Positions 56,632 through 64,000 of a stretch of 64,000 nt of DNA are shown piece by piece (positions within the stretch are counted from its first letter, which is position 1; every line of letters begins with the position of its first letter). The DNA is taken from assembly GCF_035944375.1 (NCBI RefSeq), contig NZ_DASZBE010000043.1, one strand, 5' to 3'. The translations under genes and the position numbers were made by a program. The notes beneath the pieces were generated by a model. That model saw nothing but the letters and a program-made list of their open reading frames with translations, had not been told where the DNA came from and did no database searches. This DNA is from Allobosea sp035944375. Its GTDB lineage: Bacteria > Pseudomonadota > Alphaproteobacteria > Rhizobiales > Beijerinckiaceae.

Positions 56632-56652
56632 CGCAAACGGGAATCGTTTGCG
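56632..56652. promoter_or_regulatory. Dyad CGCAAACG-N5-CGTTTGCG between lptF and pepA
   Basis: A perfect 8-bp inverted repeat with a 5-bp centre (GGAAT) in the 150-bp divergent region, about 42 bp before pepA. A nearby TATAGG (56615-56620) could belong to a pepA promoter. It may be an operator for a dimeric regulator; no regulator gene lies beside it. Confidence 0.4.
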
Positions 56653-56693
56653 GCCGCATCGTTTCGCCCGTCTCGCAACATCATGAGCCCCCC

Positions 56694-58187
56694 ATGTCGC
56701 AACGCCTCAAGCTCGAGATCAAAGCCCTGCACGGGATTGGGGGGCAGGACCTCGTGATCCTGCTATCGGACACGCTGGCTCCGGCTGGGATCGCCCAGGA
56801 ATGGCTGGGCCGCGGCGCCGGCGATCTCCTGGCGCGGGCGGCCGCCGCCGAACGCTTCAAGGGCAAGGCCTTCTCGGGTCTGACGCTGCTCGCTCCCGAG
56901 GGAGCCGGCTATGAGCGTCTGATCGCCGTCGGCGTCGGGCCGGACACCGAGCGCGGCGAACTCGATTTCGTCAAGTTGGGCGGCGCGATCGCCGGCAAGC
57001 TCGGCCATGGCCGCAGCGCCGACGTGATTTTGGCCCTGCCGGAGGGCGCCCTGGAGGCGGGCCAAATCGCCGACATCGCGCTCGGCCTGCGCCTGCGCTC
57101 CTATGTCTTCGACCAGTACAAGACCAAGAGCCGCAAGCCCGAGGAGGCCGAGCCGATCGCAGTGACGCTGCGCCTGCCCGATCCGGCTCTGGCGAAGAAG
57201 GCGCTGAAGGCGGCCGACGCGGTCGCCGCCGGCGTCGAGATCGCGCGCAACCTCGTCAACGAGCCGCCGAATGTCCTCCACCCCGAGGAGTTCGCCGACC
57301 GGGCGTCCAAGCTCGCCAAGCTCGGGGTCGAGATCGAGATCCTCGACGAGAAGCAGCTGAAGAAGATCGGCATGCGCGCGCTGCTCGGCGTCGGCCAGGG
57401 CTCGCGGCGCGAGAGCCGCGTCGCGATCATGCGCTGGAACGGCGCCAAGGCCGGCGGCCAGCCGGTCGCCTTCGTCGGCAAGGGCGTCACCTTCGACACC
57501 GGCGGCATCTCGCTGAAGCCCGGCGCCGGCATGGAGGACATGAAGGGCGACATGGCGGGTGCGGCCTGCGTGGTCGGGCTGATGCATGCGCTCGCCGCCC
57601 GCAAGGCCAAGGTCAACGCCATCGGCATCATCGGCCTCGTCGAGAACATGCCCGACGGCAACGCCCAGCGCCCCGGCGACATCGTCACCTCGCTCTCGGG
57701 CCAGACCATCGAGATCATCAACACCGACGCGGAAGGCCGCCTCGTGCTGGCGGATGTGCTCTGGTACACGCAGGAGCGCTTCAAGCCGCGCTTCATGATC
57801 AATCTGGCGACGCTGACGGGCGCGATCCTGGTCGCGTTGGCGCAGGAGCATGCCGGGCTCTTCACCAACAGCGACGAACTGGCGGACCGGCTCTCGGCAG
57901 CCGGCAAGTCGACCGGCGAGACGGTCTGGCGCATGCCGCTCGGCAAGGCCTACGACAAGATGATCGATTCCAAATTCGCCGACATGAAGAACGCCGCCGG
58001 CCGCCATGGCGGCTCGATCACCGCCGCCCAGTTCCTGCAGCGCCACGTCAACGACACGCCCTGGGCGCATCTCGACATCGCCGGCACCGGCATGGGTGCC
58101 AAGGACAGCGAGATCAACCGCTCCTGGGGGCCGGGCTGGGGCGTGCGCCTGCTCGACCGGCTGGTGGCGGAGCATTACGAGGCCTGA
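56694..58187 (+). CDS. pepA: Leucyl aminopeptidase (M17)
   Basis: 497 aa. N-terminal macro-like domain and C-terminal dizinc peptidase domain with FVGKGVTFDTGGISLKPG (partly quoted), MKGDMAGAACVVG and the signature NTDAEGRLVLADVLWY. Removes N-terminal residues from peptides. ATG 56694 (MSQRLKLEIKAL) is family-like; upstream frame crosses lptF. Confidence 0.95.
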   Translation: MSQRLKLEIKALHGIGGQDLVILLSDTLAPAGIAQEWLGRGAGDLLARAAAAERFKGKAFSGLTLLAPEGAGYERLIAVGVGPDTERGELDFVKLGGAIAGKLGHGRSADVILALPEGALEAGQIADIALGLRLRSYVFDQYKTKSRKPEEAEPIAVTLRLPDPALAKKALKAADAVAAGVEIARNLVNEPPNVLHPEEFADRASKLAKLGVEIEILDEKQLKKIGMRALLGVGQGSRRESRVAIMRWNGAKAGGQPVAFVGKGVTFDTGGISLKPGAGMEDMKGDMAGAACVVGLMHALAARKAKVNAIGIIGLVENMPDGNAQRPGDIVTSLSGQTIEIINTDAEGRLVLADVLWYTQERFKPRFMINLATLTGAILVALAQEHAGLFTNSDELADRLSAAGKSTGETVWRMPLGKAYDKMIDSKFADMKNAAGRHGGSITAAQFLQRHVNDTPWAHLDIAGTGMGAKDSEINRSWGPGWGVRLLDRLVAEHYEA

Positions 58188-58237
58188 ATCGATTTGGCAG
58201 CGTCGCCGCTCAACCTGCTGTCGCACAAAGGCTCTTG

Positions 58238-58690
58238 ATGGCCGAGATCCTGTTCTTCCACCTCCAGTCGCGGCCGCTCGAACAGGTGCTGCCGACGATT
58301 CTCGACCGGGCTCTGTCGCGCGGCCAGAAGGTGGTGGTGGAAGTGTCGAGCCAGGAGCGGCTGGGCGCCGTCGACGACCAACTCTGGACCTATGCCGACG
58401 ACAGCTTCCTGCCCCATGTCACGGCGATGGAAGCCGACGCCGCCGCCAATCCGGTGGTGCTGACGACGCTCGATCACAACCCGAACGCCGCGCAGGTGCG
58501 CATCTGCGCAGAGGGCGTCCGCATTCCCGACGCATTGGAGGGATACGAGCGGGTCGTCCTGATATTCGATGGTGACGATCCCGACGCGCTGACCGCGGCA
58601 CGCGAGGATTGGAAGAAGGCCAGGTCCTCCGGCCACGCCGCCAGCTACTGGCAGCAGGACGAGACCGGCCGCTGGGAGAAAAAAGCGTGA
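58238..58690 (+). CDS. holC: DNA polymerase III subunit chi
   Basis: 150 aa. HolC family: EILFFHLQSRPLEQVLPTIL, WTYADDSFLPH and the C-terminal WKKARSSGHAASYWQQDETGRW-type sequence (partly quoted). Clamp-loader subunit that binds SSB. ATG 58238 is used, not the adjacent TTG 58235. Follows pepA by 50 bp, the same order as in many proteobacteria, and overlaps the next gene by four bases. Confidence 0.92.
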   Translation: MAEILFFHLQSRPLEQVLPTILDRALSRGQKVVVEVSSQERLGAVDDQLWTYADDSFLPHVTAMEADAAANPVVLTTLDHNPNAAQVRICAEGVRIPDALEGYERVVLIFDGDDPDALTAAREDWKKARSSGHAASYWQQDETGRWEKKA

Positions 58691-59097
58691 GACTGTCCGT
58701 ATTGCTGTTCTGTGCCGCCACCCTCGGCGGCTGTTCCGTCGACATGGGCGGCTTCGCCTTCACCTCGGAGACCCGCGAGAGCCCCGCCGGCCCGGTGACG
58801 ACGGCGACGACGAGCAGCGTCACGGCGAGCGCCTCGACCCAGGAGGCGACGCTGACTTCGGACGGCGAGTGCAGCGTCGGCACCTCGTCCCGCGCCGTGC
58901 CGCCCGCCATCGCCGAGGGCATTACGGAATGCGAACTGGTGACGCTGAAGGGCGCGAGACCGACCGATGTCCTCATCGGCGACAGCGGCAAGGGCCAGCG
59001 CGAGGTCCAGGTGCTCTATTCCGAGCCCGGCGGCCGCGAGATCTACCTGTTCACCGACAACCGCCTCAGCCGGATCGTGAAGCCCGGGCAGGGGTGA
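58687..59097 (+). CDS. Small secreted lipoprotein, BamE-like C-terminal pattern
   Basis: 136 aa. Lipoprotein signal with lipobox LGGC at C16, a Thr/Ser-rich linker, then a C-terminal part (about 70-132) with GITECELV, RPTDVLIG, REVQVLYSE and REIYLFTDNRLSRIV. The order of a G...V...G.P turn, a Y-containing strand and a Y-x-F-x-x-x-R/K-L-x-x-I strand recalls BamE/SmpA-type lipoproteins, but homology is not shown. The GTG start at 58687 overlaps the holC stop. Confidence 0.7.
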   Translation: MRLSVLLFCAATLGGCSVDMGGFAFTSETRESPAGPVTTATTSSVTASASTQEATLTSDGECSVGTSSRAVPPAIAEGITECELVTLKGARPTDVLIGDSGKGQREVQVLYSEPGGREIYLFTDNRLSRIVKPGQG

Positions 59098-59169
59098 GAG
59101 TGGCGGAGGCCTGGGCCGTCTCCCGAACCTCGCGCTCATCCCGATTTACCCCAGAGGCAGGAGCCGGTC

Positions 59170-59349
59170 GTGGCCGAGCGCTTTGAACGTCATCGCCAGC
59201 CCTGGACGGGCGAGGAACTCGACAAGCTGAAGACGCTCGCCAGGAAGGGCATGGCGCTGAAGGCCATCGCCAAGGCGCTGACCCGCAGCGAGGAATCGAT
59301 CAAGGACCGCGCCAAGCTCGACGGCATCGGGATCGCCAAGCTGAGGTAA
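59170..59349 (+). CDS. 59-aa SANT/Myb-like helix-turn-helix protein
   Basis: GTG start at 59170 with GCAGGAG seven bases upstream; 59 aa ending at TAA 59347-59349. The sequence has a PWTGEELDKLKTL helix, a GMALKAIAKAL helix and a TRSEESIKDRAK recognition-type helix, the pattern of small Myb/SANT-like or GcrA-like DNA-binding modules. Very basic. Function unknown. It lies between the lipoprotein and the convergent ABC-F gene. Confidence 0.7.
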   Translation: MAERFERHRQPWTGEELDKLKTLARKGMALKAIAKALTRSEESIKDRAKLDGIGIAKLR

Positions 59350-59356
59350 GGCGCGC

Positions 59357-61231
59357 TTACGCGCTCTCCAGCTCCGCGCTCAGCTCCAGCCATTCCTCCT
59401 CGGCCGCCTCGAGCGCCGCGGCGAGATCCGCCCGCTGGCGCGACAGCGTCAGTGCCTTCTCCGGATCGCGGGCGAAGGCGGCGCCGTTGCCGAGCACGCC
59501 GTCGACCTTTTCGATCAGCCCGGTGAGCTTGGCGATCTTGGCTTCCGCCAGGTTGAGCTTCTGGCGCAGCGGCCCCTGCGCCATGCGTTTCGTCGCCGCC
59601 TCCTTGCGCTCCTCGGTCTTCGGTTTGGTGCCTGACGCCTCGGCCGCCTTCTCGCGCCGTGCCGCCTTGGCGCCGCCGAGCACGAGGCTGCGGTAATCCT
59701 CCATGTCGCCGTCGAAATTCTTCACCGTGCCGTCGCCGACGATCCAGAGCCGGTCGGCGCAGGATTCGATCAGGAAGCGGTCGTGGCTGACCAGGATCAC
59801 GGCGCCCGGATAGTCGTTGATCGCGTTGACCAGCGCGGTGCGGCTGTCGATGTCGAGATGGTTGGTCGGTTCGTCGAGGATCAGCAGATGCGGCCCCGCG
59901 AAGGCCGCGAGCCCCAGCATCAGCCGCGCCTTCTCGCCGCCCGAGAGGTTTTTCACCGGCGTGTCGGCCTTGGAGGCGGGAAAGCCGATCTGCGCCGCCT
60001 TGGAGCGCACCTTCGCCTCCGGCGCGTCCGGCATCAGGTCGCGCAGATGGCCGACGGGCGTGTCCTCCATGCGCAGCTCGTCGAGCTGGTGCTGGGCGAA
60101 ATAGGCCGTCTCCAGCTTGGACGACTTGCGCATCGTGCCCGACAGCGGCGCGAGCCGCCCGCCGATCAGCTTGCAGAAGGTCGACTTGCCGTTGCCGTTC
60201 GAGCCGAGCAGGGCGATGCGGTCGTCCGGCAGCAGCGTCAGGTTGAGCTTCGAGAGCACCTTGCGCTCGCCATAGCCGGCGCTGGCATCGTCGAGCACGA
60301 TCATCGGCGGCGCCAGCGGCCGCTCGGGACCTGGCAGGCTGAAGGGCTGGACGTCGCGGTCGACGATGGTCGCGATCGTCTCCATCTTCTCCAGCCGCTT
60401 GACGCGGGACTGCGCCTGGCGCGCCTTGGTCGCCTTCGCCTTGAAGCGGTCGACGAAGGATTGCAGGTGCTTGCGCTCGGCGTCCTGCTTCTCCTTCGCC
60501 TTGGCGAGCTGCATCTGCTTTTCGGCACGCTGCTTGGCGAAGGAGGTATAGCCGCCGCGGTAGATCGTCAGCTTGCCCTGGTCGAGATGCAGGATGTGGT
60601 CGACGCAGGTGTCGAGCAGCTCGCGGTCATGGCTGACGACCAGCACGGTGTGCGGATAGCGCTCGAGATAGTCGTAGAGCCAGAGCGTGCCCTCGAGATC
60701 GAGATAGTTGGTCGGCTCGTCGAGCAGCAGCAGGTCGGGCTGCGAGAACAGCACGGCGGCGAGCGCCACCCGCATCCGCCAGCCGCCGGAGAAATCCGAG
60801 CAGGGCCGCTGCTGCGCCGCCTCGTCGAAGCCCAGCCCGTAGAGCACGGTCGCGGCCCGCGCCGGCGCCGAATGCGCGTCGATATCGGCCAGACGCGTGC
60901 CGATCTCGGCGATGCGGTGGGGATCGGTGGCGGTCTCGGATTCGGCCAGCAGCGCCGCCCGCTCCGTGTCGGCCGCGAGCACGACCTCGATCAGCGATTC
61001 CGGCCCGCCGGGCGCCTCCTGCGCAACGCCGCCGATCCGCCGCCCCTTGGGCAGGCTGATGCTGCCGCCCTCGGCCGACAGATCGCCCGTGATCATCCGG
61101 AACAGGGTGGTCTTGCCGGTGCCGTTGCGGCCGACGAGGCCGACGCGCGAGCCGTCCGGCAGCGAGGCGCTGGCATGATCGAGCAGCAGTCGCTCGCCGA
61201 GACGATAGGTGATGTCGTTGATGGTGAGCAT
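59357..61231 (-). CDS. ABC-F family ATPase (ribosome-associated type)
   Basis: 624 aa with two ABC domains and no membrane segment. Walker A GRNGTGKTTLF and GSNGNGKSTFC, signatures FSGGWRMRV and LSGGEKARL, a basic linker (about 240-300: KEKQDAERKHLQSFVDRFKAK-type, partly quoted) and a C-terminal coiled coil. ABC-F proteins act on translating ribosomes; the layout is closest to Uup/YheS types. The start at 61231 (MLTINDITYRLGERLL) is family-like. Confidence 0.92.
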   Translation of the reverse strand: MLTINDITYRLGERLLLDHASASLPDGSRVGLVGRNGTGKTTLFRMITGDLSAEGGSISLPKGRRIGGVAQEAPGGPESLIEVVLAADTERAALLAESETATDPHRIAEIGTRLADIDAHSAPARAATVLYGLGFDEAAQQRPCSDFSGGWRMRVALAAVLFSQPDLLLLDEPTNYLDLEGTLWLYDYLERYPHTVLVVSHDRELLDTCVDHILHLDQGKLTIYRGGYTSFAKQRAEKQMQLAKAKEKQDAERKHLQSFVDRFKAKATKARQAQSRVKRLEKMETIATIVDRDVQPFSLPGPERPLAPPMIVLDDASAGYGERKVLSKLNLTLLPDDRIALLGSNGNGKSTFCKLIGGRLAPLSGTMRKSSKLETAYFAQHQLDELRMEDTPVGHLRDLMPDAPEAKVRSKAAQIGFPASKADTPVKNLSGGEKARLMLGLAAFAGPHLLILDEPTNHLDIDSRTALVNAINDYPGAVILVSHDRFLIESCADRLWIVGDGTVKNFDGDMEDYRSLVLGGAKAARREKAAEASGTKPKTEERKEAATKRMAQGPLRQKLNLAEAKIAKLTGLIEKVDGVLGNGAAFARDPEKALTLSRQRADLAAALEAAEEEWLELSAELESA

Positions 61232-61382
61232 CGCGGGGTTCTGGCGCGAAGACCCGGTGAAGGCAATCACGAAATCGACAGAAAAGGCCTGTCATGCTTT
61301 CGCCACGATCCCGCCATCTGCGGGCCGGGTGCGGCCATCACCAAGGGTAAGCGACAGTTCACCGATTCGTGGAGGAGGCGAG

Positions 61383-61505
61383 ATGCATTTTGATCTGAAT
61401 GGTTTCGGCCGGCGGCGGAGTTCGGTGTCTGCATCTCTGCTGGTGTTGCTTTCGGTCACTATCGGGAGCGCGATGACCCTGCTGGCGATCGTGCCGTCGT
61501 CCTGA
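61383..61505 (+). CDS. 40-aa predicted single-pass membrane peptide
   Basis: ATG 61383 is preceded by a strong GGAGGAGG site, the best in this part of the window. Sequence: a basic N terminus (MHFDLNGFGRRRSS) and one hydrophobic helix at about 17-36 (LLVLLSVTIGSAMTLLAIV). Not recognised. Located between the divergent ABC-F gene and the chemoreceptor gene. Confidence 0.55.
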   Translation: MHFDLNGFGRRRSSVSASLLVLLSVTIGSAMTLLAIVPSS

Positions 61506-61589
61506 GCGCTGGGTCTTCAAGCGACGTTAACCAGATTCTGTTCTTGTTCGGGGCGCGCGCTTCCGCTGCGGAATACGGGGCCCCGGACG

Positions 61590-63710
61590 TTGTCTAGCCT
61601 GAGATTAAGACTTCCTGCGGCCATGCTTCTGCTGGCCTGTCTGGCGGTTATTGCCGTCGGCCTGTCGGGATACCGTGCGGTGTCGATTTGGGCCGAGGAG
61701 GCGGTGAGTGAGCGGCTGACCGTGCTGGCGGAGGGCCGTGCCAGGGCCCTCGAGCGCCGCTGGAGCCGCTTCGTATCCGAGCTTTCGGTGCAGGCACACA
61801 GCGCCCATCACGTGTCGTCTCTGGACGAGATTCGCGGCTGGATGGAGCTTCCCGAGCAGCGCGCCGCCATCATCGACTATTTCCAGCAGGGCGGCGCGCT
61901 CGACGCCGAGGAGCGCATGGCCCGCGCCGGTCTCGGCCAGCGCCACGGTTTCATGAAGCGCCATGTCGAGTTTCACGGCACCTATCTCGCCGCGCTCCGG
62001 CAGTTCGACTATGCCGACATCTACCTCGTCGCCCCCAATGGCCGTGTCGTCTACAGCGTCACCAAGGGAGCCGAGTTCGGGCGGCTCCTGAGCGAGGACG
62101 ATCTGGCGGGAACCGGGCTGGCGAAGGCTGTGGCGGCCGCAGCCGTCACCGGGATCGACCAGCCGGCATCGGTGGACTTCGCGCCCTATGACTTGGTCGG
62201 CGGAGCGCCCCGGGCTTTCGTCGCCCAGCGCTTCTACAATCCGGCCTCGCACCAGCCCGTCGGCACCGTCGTGCTCTCGGTCGGCCCAGCGTTCATCGAT
62301 GCGGCGCTGATGTCGGTCGCGGGCGATACGGGCGACGTTCGGACCTATGTCGTCGGGTCCGATGGCTTCCTGCGCTCCGATCCGGCGGCGCGGCTGGCCG
62401 GTCGCAGCCCGCGCGAGACCATGGATCGCAGCCGCTTGCCCAGCGAAGGCGTCCTGCGGTTGATCAGTCGCGATGGCGAGCCGCTCGTCGCGGTGGGGCG
62501 CGAGGTCGAGATCGCTGGAGGGTCGTGGTTGCTGTGGCTGACCAAGACTGAGCGCAAGGCCTTCGCGGTGATGGACAAGGTCGACCGGGCGCTGGTGCTG
62601 GGCGCGCTGACTGTGATCGGACCGCTTCTGCTTCTCGCGCTGCTGATGGGGCTGTCGGTGACGCGTCCCATCGCGGGCCTGGCCGAGGCGCTGGCCGGTA
62701 TCGCCGCGGGCCGCACCGATCTGCGCATTCCCGGCGAAAGACGCCGTGACGAGATCGGCGCCATCGCTGCAGCTGTGGCCAAAATTCGTGAGAACCTGCT
62801 GCGTGACGAGACCCGGCGGCTGGAGGAACGCGAGGAGCGCGACCGCGAGGCGGCCCAGCAGCGCTCGACACTGCTCGCCGATCTGGCGAGCGATCTCGAA
62901 CGCTCGGTCCTCGGCGTCACCTCATCCGTATCGGCGGCGGCCGAACAGCTCAGCGTCACCGCCCAGGAGCTCTCGGGCGGGGCCCTCCGGACGCAGGAGA
63001 ACGCCGTCACCGTCCATGGTGCCACCTCGCGTGCCGTCGCCAGCATCCGCTCGATCGAGGGCGCCGCGCAGGAGTTGAGCCAGGCGATCGACCGGCTCGA
63101 TGCCGACGTCCAGTCCTCGGACCGGTCGGCGCGCACGGCAAGGGACCATGCCGAGGCGATGGGCAGCGTCGTCGAACAGCTCGCCGCTGGTGCGGCACGC
63201 GTCTCCGACGTGATCGGGTTGATCTCCGACATCGCGGCGCAGACCAATCTGCTCGCACTCAACGCGACCATCGAAGCGGCCCGCGCCGGCGAGGCCGGTC
63301 GCGGCTTCGCCGTCGTCGCCTCCGAGGTGAAGGGGCTGTCGGGCCAGACTGCGCGCGCCATCGACGACATTTCCCGCCAGATCGCCACGATGAACCAGGC
63401 GACGGCGGCGACGGTCGAATCGATCGGCAGCATCCAGGACATGATCGGCGGGCTCAGCGACGTGGTCCGTCGCACCGCGGAGACGATGCGTCACCAGCAC
63501 GGCGTCACCCATGCCATCGCCGAGGATGTCGGCCTCGCGACCAACGAGTTCTCGCGCATCGGCGAGGCGACCAGTCTGGTCTCGGCCGCTTCGCAGCAGA
63601 CCTCCGAGGCGGCCGCCGCCGTGTCGCGCGCCTCCGCCGAACTGACCGGCCTGGCCCATCAACTCAAGTCGCGGGTGGCGGGGTTCATCGTGCAGGTCCG
63701 AGCCGCCTGA
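61590..63710 (+). CDS. Methyl-accepting chemotaxis protein
   Basis: 706 aa. Membrane segment at about 8-28, a periplasmic sensor of some 300 residues (dCache-like length, helical first half), a second membrane segment at about 333-356, HAMP, and a cytoplasmic signalling domain whose hairpin tip (around 543-580) reads DIAAQTNLLALNATIEAARA then GEAGRGFAVVASEVKGLS. No C-terminal CheR-binding pentapeptide. Start TTG 61590 keeps the full first helix; ATG 61623 would shorten it. Ligand unknown; no che genes in the window. Confidence 0.92.
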   Translation: MSSLRLRLPAAMLLLACLAVIAVGLSGYRAVSIWAEEAVSERLTVLAEGRARALERRWSRFVSELSVQAHSAHHVSSLDEIRGWMELPEQRAAIIDYFQQGGALDAEERMARAGLGQRHGFMKRHVEFHGTYLAALRQFDYADIYLVAPNGRVVYSVTKGAEFGRLLSEDDLAGTGLAKAVAAAAVTGIDQPASVDFAPYDLVGGAPRAFVAQRFYNPASHQPVGTVVLSVGPAFIDAALMSVAGDTGDVRTYVVGSDGFLRSDPAARLAGRSPRETMDRSRLPSEGVLRLISRDGEPLVAVGREVEIAGGSWLLWLTKTERKAFAVMDKVDRALVLGALTVIGPLLLLALLMGLSVTRPIAGLAEALAGIAAGRTDLRIPGERRRDEIGAIAAAVAKIRENLLRDETRRLEEREERDREAAQQRSTLLADLASDLERSVLGVTSSVSAAAEQLSVTAQELSGGALRTQENAVTVHGATSRAVASIRSIEGAAQELSQAIDRLDADVQSSDRSARTARDHAEAMGSVVEQLAAGAARVSDVIGLISDIAAQTNLLALNATIEAARAGEAGRGFAVVASEVKGLSGQTARAIDDISRQIATMNQATAATVESIGSIQDMIGGLSDVVRRTAETMRHQHGVTHAIAEDVGLATNEFSRIGEATSLVSAASQQTSEAAAAVSRASAELTGLAHQLKSRVAGFIVQVRAA

Positions 63711-63772
63711 CGGACAGGCCCGGCCCCTCGGGCCGCTTGTCGGGCGAGGGCGCAGCGACTAACCCTTGAGCC

Positions 63773-64000
63773 ATGACGCGCGCCATCCCCAGAACCGCCT
63801 TCTACACCGGCTCCTTCGACCCCGTGACGAACGGCCATGCCGACGTGATCGCCGGCGCGACGCGGCTGTGCGAGCGCCTCGTCCTGGCGATCGGCGTCCA
63901 TCCCGGCAAGGCGCCGCTGCTGGAGGCCGGCTTGCGCGCCGCACTCCTGCGCGAGGTCGCCGGGCCGCTCGCCGCGGCGGCCGGCGCGTCGCTGGAGGTC
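63773..64000 (+). CDS. coaD: Phosphopantetheine adenylyltransferase (3'-truncated by window end)
   Basis: First 76 codons only. FYTGSFDPVTNGHADVI contains the nucleotidyltransferase T/H-x-G-H motif (NGH) and matches the N terminus of CoaD, which makes dephospho-CoA. ATG 63773 follows TTGAGCC with no strong ribosome-binding site; the frame is open to the window end. Confidence 0.9.
   Translation, partial: MTRAIPRTAFYTGSFDPVTNGHADVIAGATRLCERLVLAIGVHPGKAPLLEAGLRAALLREVAGPLAAAAGASLEV

Noticed and set aside
56544..56732. N-terminal extension of lptF
   Set aside because: Overlaps the pepA start and the divergent regulatory region; no family-like sequence.
59783..61393. 536-codon plus-strand frame opposite the ABC-F gene
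   Set aside because: Arg/Gly/Asp-rich antisense shadow without motifs.

Overview
The window looks like a chromosomal core segment of an alphaproteobacterium of the Hyphomicrobiales (Rhizobiales), possibly close to Bosea. This rests on high GC with GC-biased third positions, the full 14-gene nuo operon with separate nuoC and nuoD, the gene order rpsF-rpsR-DUF2232-rplI...dnaB-alr-radA-cvpA-purF, the lptF-lptG-lptD...pdxA-rsmA block and a DUF1467 gene. The genus is inference. No phage, insertion sequence, tRNA, rRNA or CRISPR array was seen; almost everything is housekeeping, densely packed and often with 4-bp start/stop overlaps.

Region 1 (1-6.6 kb) is the most accessory-like part: an EAL-domain c-di-GMP phosphodiesterase, a TadE/TadG-like secreted protein translationally coupled to a stand-alone receiver protein, a divergent hybrid histidine kinase (HisKA-HATPase-degenerate receiver-receiver-HPt), an M15-like peptidase and an HdeA-like periplasmic chaperone. 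Region 2 (6.6-21.8 kb) is the respiratory complex I operon nuoABCDEFGHIJKLMN, with an uncharacterised 79-aa membrane protein gene between nuoH and nuoI, a His-rich repeat insert in NuoL, a long low-complexity tail on NuoE, a candidate main promoter with direct repeats, and a candidate internal promoter before nuoJ. Region 3 (21.9-31.3 kb) holds birA, ribonuclease J, methylmalonyl-CoA epimerase, a RidA-like protein, DUF1467, two cyclophilins around a secreted TonB-C-like protein, queA, a YfgM-like protein and der.

Region 4 (31.4-42.7 kb) is a minus-strand block: rpsF-rpsR-DUF2232-rplI, a butanediol-dehydrogenase-like gene, dnaB-alr-radA-cvpA-purF and a short-chain dehydrogenase. Region 5 (43-49.7 kb) runs forward: fabD-fabG-acpP-fabF, mltG, yicC and gmk. 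Region 6 (49.7-56.5 kb) runs back: lptF-lptG-lptD, pdxA, rsmA (lipopolysaccharide export, vitamin B6 synthesis, 16S rRNA methylation). Region 7 (56.7-64 kb) has pepA, holC, a small lipoprotein, a 59-aa HTH protein, an ABC-F ATPase (reverse strand), a 40-aa membrane peptide, a chemoreceptor and the start of coaD, cut by the window end.

The most notable non-genic signal is a family of seven intergenic elements of about 75-130 bp, each made of paired hairpins and mostly bounded by GTCAT...ATGAC. They lie only in the first 37 kb (REP/BIME-like). I found no convincing wholly new system. The best leads are the EAL/TadG-like/receiver/hybrid-kinase cluster, the extra gene in the nuo operon, the NuoL His repeats, and local absence of surA, bamB and tgt from blocks where they are often found.
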